From: G963422745 sp963422745
GTDB taxonomy: Bacteria; Actinomycetota; Acidimicrobiia; Acidimicrobiales; Aldehydirespiratoraceae
NCBI GenBank assembly: GCA_963422745.1
Contig: OY730477.1
Coordinates: forward strand, 2,666,001 to 2,730,000
Length of the DNA stretch: 64,000 bases
Direction of reading: 5' to 3'
Under the pieces are notes generated by a model, which saw only the letters and a list, made by a program, of their open reading frames with translations, ran no database searches and was not told where the DNA came from. The translations under genes were made by a program, and so were the position numbers. The stretch's first letter is position 1, and the number at the start of each line of letters is the position of its first letter. This document shows, piece after piece, positions 16,062 to 23,955 of this stretch.

Positions 16062-17381
16062 TCAATCGTTGCGGCGTCGGACCCGGAGCTTTATCGGTGT
16101 GGCAGTCAGATCGAAGGCTTCACGTAACGACTTCTGCAGATACCGCAGATATGTACTGGGTAGTTCCCGGTTCGTGAACAAGGTGAACGTCGGCGGATCG
16201 GTGGCACCTTGGGTGGCGTAGGTTACTTTGGCGCCATGAGGCGCGGGATGTGCCGCCTGAACGGTACGTAATACCTTGTTTACCTCTCGGGTCGGAATCC
16301 GTCTGCGGTAGTCGCTCACCGCTTCCTGCAGAGAAGGCCACAGTCGATCGACGCCCTTGCCGCTTAGCGCTGAGATCCGCCACACCTGAGGGCTGCCGAG
16401 AAACCCCAGCCTGCGCTCAACGTCTTCGCCCACGTAAAGTCGCCTTCGGGTGTCAAGTAGCTCCCACTTGTTCAGCAGGATCACGATCGGGCATCCGGCC
16501 GCATCAACTCGTTCGGCCAATCTCTGATCCTGATGGGTGATGCCAGTAACCGCGTCGATCACAAGCAACGCAATGTCGGATTCGTCGACCGCCTTCAACG
16601 CTCGAACCAACGAGTAGTACTCGGTGTTGTCTCCGATCCGTGCACGGCGCCGCATGCCAGCGGTGTCTACGAAACGGATCGGCCCGGTCGGGGTTTGAAC
16701 AATCGTGTCGATCGCGTCCCGGGTCGTGCCAGGCCGATCGTGGACGATCGAGCGATCCTGACCAATGAGCCGGTTGAACAACGTCGATTTTCCAACGTTG
16801 GGGCGACCCACGATCGTGACCGAGAACAGCTCCGTGTCGTTCTTGGCACTCTCGTCGAAGTTGTCGGACTCTTGACCGCCGTCGGGAAGCACAGCAACCA
16901 AGGAGTCAAGCAGGTCACCCGTGCCGTTGCCGTGAAGTGCTGACACCGGATGAGGATCGCCAAGTCCCAGCGACATCAGTTCCCACATTGCCGCTTCGTG
17001 AGTCGGGTCGTCGATCTTGTTGGCGACAACCAGCACGGGCACTTCCAGACGATGCAAGTGCCGAGCCAGGCGCTCCTCCTCGGCGATGACACCGACGGTG
17101 GCATCAACAACCAGCATCACCGCATCGGCTTCGGTCATGGCGAGTTCAGACTGCGCCGAGACCTTGCCATCAAGCGGGTCGCCGTTGCTGGTCCATCCAC
17201 CGGTGTCGAGCAATGTAAAGTGGCGCCCCACCCAGGTGACATCCACAGCCAGGCGGTCGCGTGTGACGCCCGGACGCTCTTCCACAATCGCCAGACGACG
17301 GCCAAGTATGCGGTTGACAAGTGTGGACTTCCCGACATTTGGGCGGCCCACAACCGCAACTACCGGGAGCGACCCTGCCAT
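16062..17381 (-). CDS. der: Ribosome biogenesis GTPase Der (EngA)
   Basis: From ATG 17381 the product is 439 residues with the diagnostic two tandem G domains: P-loops GRPNVGKS at residues 12-19 and 192-199, each with a TRD switch and DTGG/DTAG motif, then NKID and NKWE, and a C-terminal KH-like domain ending FDLTATPIKLRVRRRND. Der acts late in 50S assembly. The start lies nine bases past the stop of the upstream radical SAM gene, so the pair is probably one transcript. Longer starts would overlap that gene heavily and were rejected. Confidence 0.97.
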   Translation of the reverse strand: MAGSLPVVAVVGRPNVGKSTLVNRILGRRLAIVEERPGVTRDRLAVDVTWVGRHFTLLDTGGWTSNGDPLDGKVSAQSELAMTEADAVMLVVDATVGVIAEEERLARHLHRLEVPVLVVANKIDDPTHEAAMWELMSLGLGDPHPVSALHGNGTGDLLDSLVAVLPDGGQESDNFDESAKNDTELFSVTIVGRPNVGKSTLFNRLIGQDRSIVHDRPGTTRDAIDTIVQTPTGPIRFVDTAGMRRRARIGDNTEYYSLVRALKAVDESDIALLVIDAVTGITHQDQRLAERVDAAGCPIVILLNKWELLDTRRRLYVGEDVERRLGFLGSPQVWRISALSGKGVDRLWPSLQEAVSDYRRRIPTREVNKVLRTVQAAHPAPHGAKVTYATQGATDPPTFTLFTNRELPSTYLRYLQKSLREAFDLTATPIKLRVRRRND

Positions 17382-17389
17382 GGGTCGGG

Positions 17390-18829
17390 TCACCGTTGCA
17401 GAGCACGCCGAAGCGCGGCACCATCGGTGGACACGATCTCGACCGGGCGTGGCAGGTCTTTGGGCGCCACGTCGTCGAGAAAGACACCGCGGCTCAGGCA
17501 CACGTCGGGTAGCAGATAGCGGTGACCTTCAGGTTCTGATTCCAAGACGGCGGCCACATCCTCACCAACCATCAGACCGGTAACACCAATGTTGCCACCG
17601 AAGAAGCGGTTGGGAACCGCAATCACCCGGGCATCGTCGCGCTCTGATCGCGCCACCAGAGGCCCGACGACCCGGGCTCCGAGCGTTCCGGTCAGTACCC
17701 CAACCGGTGCATCCCTTTGGTGACATGGCGTCGCCTGACCAAACAAAGGTGTCACCGCTGCCGAGGTCTGCGCAGCGGGTGACAATAACTTGTTCGCGCA
17801 GCCTGCAGCCGAAGATTCCGCTGCCGTTCTCGGTGCGCGGTATCCATCTGGGGGAGCCCCATCAACGGAGGCGAAGAATCCGGGCCTCGGCCGGGTCGGC
17901 GCTGCAACTGCAGGGGCGTCAAATTCAATCTGCAAGGTGCGTGCCATCCCGACACCGTCTTCATGCATCGGGAAACCCTCATATGCATCTGCGGGCGGGA
18001 ACGGGCGGTCGGCCATGAGGTAGTACTCGTCGGCGGCGAAGACAACATGGCGTCCCAACGTCTCGCGGAACACGGATTGCCAATTCTCAACGACCTCAAC
18101 GACCTCTACTGCTTCGGCGGGCGTGTGTGCGCGCATCCGCGGCCGTTTGGAGAATCGGGACACCCCCAGCGGCACAACGCAAACGGTCCGCAGTTCCGGG
18201 AAGCGTTCCAGAATGCCACAAAGGGTCTCTTCGAGCGCATCTGCATCGTTGACTCCCGGACATACCACAATCTGACCGTGGATCTCGATTCCGTGATCAA
18301 GCAAGAGCCGTAGCCACCGCAACGACACCGCACCTCGGCGGTTGTGAAGGATGTCGGCACGCAAATCCGGCTCCGTACTGTGGATGGAAACGTTCAACGG
18401 AGACAAACGCTCAGTGACTACACGTTCGAAGTCCAGTTCCGTGAACCGGGTGAGGGTGGTGTAGTTGCCGTACAGGAACGAGAGTCGATAGTCGTCGTCC
18501 TTCAAATACAGCGACCGGCGCATCCCTGCGGGCAACTGGTGTACAAAACAGAACTCGCAATGGTTGTCGCAGGTCTGCACCCTGTCGAACAACGCGGCGT
18601 GGAACTCCGCACCGAGCGGCTCACCAGCTTGTTTGTCGATCGTGATCTCGATTCGATCCCCAGCACGGTCCACGAGTAGGTCAAAGTCCGGTTCGTCGGT
18701 GAGGATCCTCCAACGGATCACGTCACGAGGCAATTCGCCTGCGATGGTGATGATCTTGTCGCCGGGTCTCAGCCCGGACCTTTCCGCCGGGGATGACGCG
18801 GCAACAGACACCACCCGCGGAGACGACAT
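17390..18829 (-). CDS. DUF512 radical SAM protein with N-terminal PDZ
   Basis: The 479-residue protein starts with a PDZ-like segment (SPAERSGLRPGDKIITIAG), then a radical SAM centre with three cysteines in CDNHCEFCF, and a long C-terminal DUF512 region (HVVFAADEYYLMADR, VGMARTLQIEF, NRFFGGNIGVTGLMVGEDV). The family is widespread next to der/engA in Gram-positive bacteria and its reaction is unknown. A Pro/Ala-rich insertion of roughly 70 residues interrupts the C-terminal half. It is the first gene of the der pair; its promoter should lie in the AT-rich divergent gap upstream. Confidence 0.88.
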   Translation of the reverse strand: MSSPRVVSVAASSPAERSGLRPGDKIITIAGELPRDVIRWRILTDEPDFDLLVDRAGDRIEITIDKQAGEPLGAEFHAALFDRVQTCDNHCEFCFVHQLPAGMRRSLYLKDDDYRLSFLYGNYTTLTRFTELDFERVVTERLSPLNVSIHSTEPDLRADILHNRRGAVSLRWLRLLLDHGIEIHGQIVVCPGVNDADALEETLCGILERFPELRTVCVVPLGVSRFSKRPRMRAHTPAEAVEVVEVVENWQSVFRETLGRHVVFAADEYYLMADRPFPPADAYEGFPMHEDGVGMARTLQIEFDAPAVAAPTRPRPGFFASVDGAPPDGYRAPRTAAESSAAGCANKLLSPAAQTSAAVTPLFGQATPCHQRDAPVGVLTGTLGARVVGPLVARSERDDARVIAVPNRFFGGNIGVTGLMVGEDVAAVLESEPEGHRYLLPDVCLSRGVFLDDVAPKDLPRPVEIVSTDGAALRRALQR

Positions 18830-18879
18830 CAGGTCAGCCTACTGCCTCAACACAATTGCAGTGGGGAAACTAGATAATC

Positions 18880-18908
18880 TTGTTGTATATAAGCATTTTT
18901 CCTGATAT
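18880..18908 (+). promoter_or_regulatory. Candidate sigma-70 promoter for the pseudokinase-LysM pair
   Basis: TTGTTG (18880-18885) and TGATAT (18903-18908) are 17 bases apart in the most AT-rich stretch of the neighbourhood, 40 bases upstream of the ATG at 18948. The assignment is by consensus only. Confidence 0.4.
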
Positions 18909-18947
18909 TTCATTCCCTATGAAACCTGCCGACAATAAGTTGAATCG

Positions 18948-20087
18948 ATGAGTGGAGTAACGGTCTCAAGGATCGGGGGCCGTGTCGTGGCGGTGCATGA
19001 GGCCGAACCCGACACACCCGAGGCGGATCGAATCCTTCGCGTCGCCGAAGTGTTGGGCCGAGTCCGCCATCCAGGGGTGGTTGAACTGGTCGACTTGCAA
19101 GCCACACCAACCGTGCGCATGTCGACCGTGTTCGTATCCACCGAATCCTGGGCTGACCGACCACCAGAGGGAGCGGCGGCCGTTACCGGGTTGGCGCAGG
19201 TGTGTTCAATCATCGCGGACCTCCATGATGCGGGCATTGCTCATGGGTCACTGGAGACCAGGCATGTGCTCGTTTGTGCCGACGGGCGTCCGGTACTCTG
19301 CGGATTCGAAGCCTCCGGTTCCGCAGACACCGAATCGGTGGCCGTTGATCTTGAGTCGCTGGCCTGCATCGCGGAGGAACTCGCGTCGGGTAGTGGTTCG
19401 GAAGTGGGCTCAGCCCTTACCTCCGTGGCTACAGACCTACGAAAAGGCAAGCTGACTGCCCGTACCTGCACTACCCGCCTCGACGGTCTCCGCCAACACC
19501 GGTCCGGTGAATCGAGATGGCGTAACCGAATCGACCGTCGCGTCAGTGCGCTATTGGGTACGGGCATAGCGGTTGTGTTGATCCTTACGGCCACGACATT
19601 CGCCTGTGGTAACGGATCCGCGTCATTCGAGCCCGACATCACGGCGGGGCCTGCGGATCTCGAACCGCAGACGCCAGAGACGACCCTACCCAACGCATCC
19701 TCGGTGTCGGTACCCAAAAACGCCCCAACTGGTCCCGACACAGGTGCCTTACCAGCAGCCGGGTTTGCGGCAGAACTCCCGCTCAACTTGGGCATGCCAG
19801 AAGTGGAACACGACGGACGTCGCTACGGCGTCGGACGCCCCGGTGACGTTGTGGTGCTTGGTGATTGGACGTGCGACGGCGTGAGAACACCTGCGGCGCT
19901 ACGTCCCTCAACGGGTGAGATCGCCATCTTCACAACTTGGCCCATACAGGGTGAAGCGCTCTTGCCCGCACGAATCGATGTCATCGAAGCCGCCTACAGG
20001 CTCGAAGTGGATGGTTCTGCGTCCTGTGAGCAATTACGTGTACACACCCCCATCGGCTCCCAACTCCTGACCCTGGAGAACTCATGA
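18948..20087 (+). CDS. Membrane protein with degenerate protein-kinase (pseudokinase-like) domain
   Basis: The 379-residue protein has a kinase-like N-terminus: RHPGVVELVD (41-49, as in the αC/β4 region of Ser/Thr kinases), DLHDAGIAHGSLETRHVLV (catalytic loop region) and DGRPVLCGFEAS (where DFG is expected). The catalytic loop reads HGS, not HRD or HGD, the DFG position reads CGF, and no VAIK lysine is apparent, so phosphotransfer looks impossible. One membrane helix follows (about 199-220), then a Pro/Thr-rich linker and an external domain of about 120 residues with two Cys. It overlaps the LysM gene by ATGA. A role as a non-catalytic envelope sensor or scaffold is inference. Confidence 0.72.
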   Translation: MSGVTVSRIGGRVVAVHEAEPDTPEADRILRVAEVLGRVRHPGVVELVDLQATPTVRMSTVFVSTESWADRPPEGAAAVTGLAQVCSIIADLHDAGIAHGSLETRHVLVCADGRPVLCGFEASGSADTESVAVDLESLACIAEELASGSGSEVGSALTSVATDLRKGKLTARTCTTRLDGLRQHRSGESRWRNRIDRRVSALLGTGIAVVLILTATTFACGNGSASFEPDITAGPADLEPQTPETTLPNASSVSVPKNAPTGPDTGALPAAGFAAELPLNLGMPEVEHDGRRYGVGRPGDVVVLGDWTCDGVRTPAALRPSTGEIAIFTTWPIQGEALLPARIDVIEAAYRLEVDGSASCEQLRVHTPIGSQLLTLENS

Positions 20088-21016
20088 ACCTATTCCGCCC
20101 CCTTTTGATCACCATCACAGCCACCATGACGACATGGCTGTTTTGGTCGCTGCCGATCCCGACCCCGCCGAGCGCCCCGTACGACATTGTTGACTGGTGG
20201 ACCGAGCACGGCACACCGACTGCAACCGTTGCACTGGTTCGCTTGGTCGTCACCACAGCTGCGTTGTGGGTGGCAATTGTGGGCACCTTGGCAACGTTGG
20301 GCGCAGTTCTACGAATCAGGATTCCGAAGGTCGTGTTTCGTGGTTTGCCAATCGGACTACGCCGCAGCCTGATCGGTGCCGCGATGGCGGGCATCGTTGC
20401 TAGCCCTGTAGCAGCAACCACAGCTGACTCTTACCCCGCCGGGTTTGTCGTGGAATCGATCGGCACGGACATGACCCCCCTTACTCATGGTTCCGCCGGT
20501 GAGAAGTTCATGCTGGTTGACATCGGGCCGACCAGCGATGGCTTCGTCCTCAGCGAGCTCACAAGCCGCGGGTTCGAGAGCGCGGCAACCGCAGATATCG
20601 CCCCCGAAGACGACAAGCGTTTCGACGCCACAAGCCGTGAGAGTCCCATCGCCGCCACAACGCCTGAACCCACGGCAACGACAGACACCTTCAGAACCTG
20701 GACACCGGAACCCGATACAGAACAGGTGCCCTCAGTTCCAACCGCTGACACCCAAAGAATCTGGACACCGGAACCCGACACAGACCACGTTCCCTCAGCC
20801 CCAACCGTTGACACCCAAGGAACCTGGACGGTACAACCGGGAGATCACCTATGGCACATTGCGACCGAGACCCTTCGAGACAGCGAAACCGATCAACCAG
20901 ATCCTGCCGAGGTAGGCCGCTACTGGTTGAAACTAATCGATGAAAACCGATCTCTGTTTGATGACCCTGACCTCATTCACCCAGGTACGCGGATCATCTT
21001 GCCTTCCTTGTCCTGA
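20084..21016 (+). CDS. Membrane-anchored LysM-domain protein
   Basis: The 310-residue protein has two N-terminal hydrophobic helices (about 7-25 and 46-76), a third hydrophobic stretch near 95-112, a Thr/Pro/Glu-rich linker and a C-terminal LysM domain from about residue 255 (TWTVQPGDHLWHIATETL … LIHPGTRIILPSL), the peptidoglycan-binding fold. The linker holds an imperfect 21-residue repeat (TWTPEPDTEQVPS / IWTPEPDTDHVPS), seen as a 63-base repeat in the DNA. Translation is coupled to the pseudokinase-like gene, so the two probably act together at the cell wall. The stop lies in a 19-bp tandem duplication. Confidence 0.8.
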   Translation: MNLFRPLLITITATMTTWLFWSLPIPTPPSAPYDIVDWWTEHGTPTATVALVRLVVTTAALWVAIVGTLATLGAVLRIRIPKVVFRGLPIGLRRSLIGAAMAGIVASPVAATTADSYPAGFVVESIGTDMTPLTHGSAGEKFMLVDIGPTSDGFVLSELTSRGFESAATADIAPEDDKRFDATSRESPIAATTPEPTATTDTFRTWTPEPDTEQVPSVPTADTQRIWTPEPDTDHVPSAPTVDTQGTWTVQPGDHLWHIATETLRDSETDQPDPAEVGRYWLKLIDENRSLFDDPDLIHPGTRIILPSLS

Positions 21017-21049
21017 ACCTACCGGTTACACCTGAACCTACGGGTTAGC
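21012..21049. repeat. 19-bp tandem duplication over two convergent stop codons
   Basis: CCTGAACCTACCGGTTACA (21012-21030) is followed by CCTGAACCTACGGGTTAGC (21031-21049). The first copy holds the TGA of the LysM gene; the second holds the TAA (read TTA on this strand) of rsmE. The two copies differ at three positions. Confidence 0.9.
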
Positions 21050-21848
21050 TAGCAATTGCGCCTCGCGTTTCAGTAGCCCTGGCACCAAACTGCTGCGCAC
21101 CAACTTGGGGCAACCGAATCCTGCCATGGTCACGTCGCTCACGTCTTGGATCCGAAACTCCGCTGAGATTTTGGCTCGCAACAAGCATGGCCGCGGCCGC
21201 TATTGAAGCCGTTTCGGCCCTCAGTACCGCTTTGGACAGTTCCACATCCGGAAGTCCCCATGAGGTTTCCGCAGCATCCCAACCACCTTCGGGTCCGATC
21301 AGGATCAGTCTTGTCTCTGCCGACAACGGCGCACCGCCGAGCCGAGCCAGCGCAGCGCTCGGCAGGGCTGCGACCTCTTCGAAGGTTGCAAGGCGATGCA
21401 AGCGCGGAATCCAGGCACGTCGGCATTGCATGACCGACTCACGGACCACCATGGTGAGACCGAGATGTTTGTCGTGGGCCTGAGCCGGGTCCCATCGCAC
21501 TATCGATCGGGTGGCAGAAAATGGCCGAATGTCATCTACGCCGAGTTCCACCAGCTTGCGCACGATAGAACGATTCCTCCCACCCTTGACCAAGGCGAAC
21601 GCGACCCCTAGGCGAGGCCTGGGCTCAGGCACGCTACGGATCTCGCCAACTGGCTCGGGACAACTCCCCCACCGCACCGGCATCCAACGACCCCTTCCGT
21701 CTCCGAGAGTGGCCGGGTCCCCTGAGCGAACCCGACATACGCGTTCAAGGTGATGGCGGTCCTCGGGAGAGATTTCGGGCCAACTCAGGTCCTCCACCAA
21801 TAGGTGAGGTCCATGTGATCCGTCCGGAGGCGCATCGCCGCCGATCAC
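21045..21848 (-). CDS. rsmE: 16S rRNA m3U1498 methyltransferase
   Basis: The 267-residue protein has an N-terminal PUA-like domain (HHLERVCRVRSGDPATLGDG) and a C-terminal SPOUT domain: LVKGGRNRSIVRKLVELGVDD, RLILIGPEGGWDAAE and ELSKAVLRAETASIAAAAML, the knotted SAM-binding site. RsmE methylates N3 of U1498 in 16S rRNA. GTG 21848 overlaps the dnaJ stop as GTGA, the usual actinobacterial hrcA-dnaJ-rsmE order. The C-terminal 45 residues, rich in Arg and Gln, extend past the normal end of the domain. Confidence 0.95.
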   Translation of the reverse strand: MIGGDAPPDGSHGPHLLVEDLSWPEISPEDRHHLERVCRVRSGDPATLGDGRGRWMPVRWGSCPEPVGEIRSVPEPRPRLGVAFALVKGGRNRSIVRKLVELGVDDIRPFSATRSIVRWDPAQAHDKHLGLTMVVRESVMQCRRAWIPRLHRLATFEEVAALPSAALARLGGAPLSAETRLILIGPEGGWDAAETSWGLPDVELSKAVLRAETASIAAAAMLVASQNLSGVSDPRRERRDHGRIRLPQVGAQQFGARATETRGAIAS

Positions 21849-22960
21849 GACAACGCCGACTTGATCCGTGAGAACAAGCTCCGCCCCGGCTCCGCTACCT
21901 GCTCGCCACGCAACCCAGCGAGTTGCCTGAGCAGGTCCTCCTGCTCGTCGTCAAGGTCATCGGCCACGTCAACCACGATTCGAACGAGCAGATCACCTCG
22001 CCCACGACTGCGAACATTGGGCACGCCGAGGCCTTTGAGAGGAAAAACCGTACCGGATTCAGTCGCTCGAGGAATGATCAGTTCTCTCACACCATCAAGG
22101 GTTTCGTATTCGATGTGGGCTCCCAGAACCGCCTGCGTGTAGGGGACATACAAGTCGTGGAGCAGGTTAGGTCCGTCGCGGTGAAAGGCCGGGTGGGGGC
22201 GCACCCGCACATGTACATAGAGATCTCCGTTAGTCCCGCCGCGGGGTCCGGCGGCTCCCCGGCCCGAGAGCCGCAGAGTCGTTCCGTCGTCAACACCAGC
22301 GGGAACCTTTACAGAGTAGGTGCGTGTGTCGATTGTGCGACCGTTTGAGTTGCAGGTCTCACACGGTGATTCGATGACTTGACCGAGGCCACGGCAGCGG
22401 GAACACGCCCCGGTGGTGACCATCTGACCAAGCACAGACTGGCGCACCCTGCGCACTTGACCGGTGCCGCCACAGTCCGTGCAAGACAGCGGATCCGTAC
22501 CCTTCTCGGCACCCGATCCGTCGCAATCCTCGCAACGAACCGCGGTACGAACCGTTACGTCACGCTCGCCTCCGAACACGACCTCTTCAAGATCAAGGTC
22601 AACGTTGGTTTCGATGTCTTCACCCCTCGGCGGACCGTTACGGGATGAACTGGATCCGAAGAACGCCTCGAAGATATCACCGAGCCCTCCTGCGAACGGG
22701 TCAACCGTCCGAGGATCGTCGCTACCGAAACGGTCAAATCTTGCCCGACGCTCCGGATCTGACAACACCTCATAGGCCGCGCCAATGTCTTTGAAGCGGG
22801 TTTCGGATTCCCGGTCGCCTGGGTTGAGGTCGGGATGAAATCGACGAGCCAGCTTCTTGTATGCCCTCTTGACCTCCTCATCGGTCGCATCACGCTGAAT
22901 GCCAAGAGTCTCGTAATGATCTGTCGGCAAGGGTTCAGCCTTCGTGAAGTGCCTTCTCAA
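21845..22960 (-). CDS. dnaJ: Chaperone DnaJ
   Basis: This 371-residue type I DnaJ has a J domain with HPD at 42-44, a short Gly/Phe segment (FAGGLGDIFEAFFGSSSS), four CxxCxGxG zinc-finger repeats (CEDCDGSG, CTDCGGTG, CSRCRGLG, CETCNSNG) and the C-terminal substrate-binding domains. It stimulates DnaK. The first-Met start overlaps hrcA by 26 bases; a TTG at 22930, giving PTDHYETLG at the N-terminus, would follow the hrcA stop and is a reasonable alternative. dnaK and grpE are not in the window. Confidence 0.96.
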   Translation of the reverse strand: MRRHFTKAEPLPTDHYETLGIQRDATDEEVKRAYKKLARRFHPDLNPGDRESETRFKDIGAAYEVLSDPERRARFDRFGSDDPRTVDPFAGGLGDIFEAFFGSSSSRNGPPRGEDIETNVDLDLEEVVFGGERDVTVRTAVRCEDCDGSGAEKGTDPLSCTDCGGTGQVRRVRQSVLGQMVTTGACSRCRGLGQVIESPCETCNSNGRTIDTRTYSVKVPAGVDDGTTLRLSGRGAAGPRGGTNGDLYVHVRVRPHPAFHRDGPNLLHDLYVPYTQAVLGAHIEYETLDGVRELIIPRATESGTVFPLKGLGVPNVRSRGRGDLLVRIVVDVADDLDDEQEDLLRQLAGLRGEQVAEPGRSLFSRIKSALS

Positions 22961-23927
22961 GGCGGCTGCTCACGACAGCCACAGCTGAAAGCGCCTGTGA
23001 ATAGTCCATGCGGGTAGGCCCCAAGATTCCGATCGTTCCTTGAATATTGTCCTCAACACGATACGGGGCCAGAACCAGCGCACACTCCGCCAACGAACCA
23101 ACACCGGTTTCTTCACCGATCGCCACACGCATACCGCGATTCAGCACCTCACGAATCAAGGACACAACAACGATTTGCTCCTCAAGCAAAGCCAACACCT
23201 CGCGTACCTGCTCAACCGCGTCAAAAGCCGCTGCGATCCGAGACGCTCCCCCGACATAGAGCTCCGCAAAGCGACCGGCTTCACTAAGTGCCGAGACGGC
23301 TGCTTTAACCAACGGATCGGTTTCGGCGGCATCGGGCAGATCGCCAAGTTCGCCAAGAGTCTTGCCCACAACGCGTTCAGACAGGCGGCGGTTCGCCTCA
23401 TCCATAATCTCAGGAGTTAACTCAGGGGCGACCTCCAGGGTGCGTTTCTCAATCACACCGTTCGAGAGCACCGCTACCAGTAGTACGACGTGGCTGGATA
23501 GGTCGACCAGCTGCACGGAACGCACACGGGCCGCCTCAGCGGTGGGGCCGATTACGACCGATGTCCAGTCGGTCAGGGCGGTGAGCACATCGCCGGTTCG
23601 TAGCAGTGCCGATTCGAGTTGGCCGTGGATCCCCATGAAGAACTCGCTGACTGTGGCCTGGTCGACAGCCTCAATGTCGGTTCCCTGCACCCTCAGAAGG
23701 TCAACAAAGAAACGGTAGCCCTTGTCAGTGGGCACACGACCAGCGCTTGTATGTGGCTGGGTGAGGTAGCCGGACTCCTCAAGCGTTACCATCTCGTGGC
23801 GAACCGTGGCTGGCGATACTCCCACGCCAGCAGCGGCAGCAACCCGGCCACTGCCGACGGGCTGGGCGGTCGCAACGTACTCGCGCACCACCTCAGCCAG
23901 GATCGCGGCCTTTCGGTCGTTGAGCAT
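22935..23927 (-). CDS. hrcA: Heat-inducible transcription repressor HrcA
   Basis: The 330-residue repressor has the N-terminal winged helix of HrcA (LNDRKAAILAEVVREYVATA, VSPATVRHEMVTLEESGYL, QPHTSAGRVPTDKGYRFFV) and the C-terminal GAF-like dimer domain ending TIGILGPTRMDYSQALSAV. It normally represses chaperone genes through CIRCE elements. I found no CIRCE inverted repeat in the 28-base gap to lepA, so its operators should be elsewhere. It precedes dnaJ in one probable transcript. Confidence 0.96.
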   Translation of the reverse strand: MLNDRKAAILAEVVREYVATAQPVGSGRVAAAAGVGVSPATVRHEMVTLEESGYLTQPHTSAGRVPTDKGYRFFVDLLRVQGTDIEAVDQATVSEFFMGIHGQLESALLRTGDVLTALTDWTSVVIGPTAEAARVRSVQLVDLSSHVVLLVAVLSNGVIEKRTLEVAPELTPEIMDEANRRLSERVVGKTLGELGDLPDAAETDPLVKAAVSALSEAGRFAELYVGGASRIAAAFDAVEQVREVLALLEEQIVVVSLIREVLNRGMRVAIGEETGVGSLAECALVLAPYRVEDNIQGTIGILGPTRMDYSQALSAVAVVSSRLEKALHEG

Positions 23928-23955
23928 GCGCCTATGTTAGGTCACCGAGGCGGGA

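Noticed and set aside
15787..16221. 144-residue plus-strand ORF spanning the PP2C/der gap
   Set aside because: Overlaps the ends of both real genes antisense and has no family signature; the gap itself shows nothing definite.
23928..23955. CIRCE element before hrcA
   Set aside because: The 28-base gap holds no TTAGCACTC-type inverted repeat.
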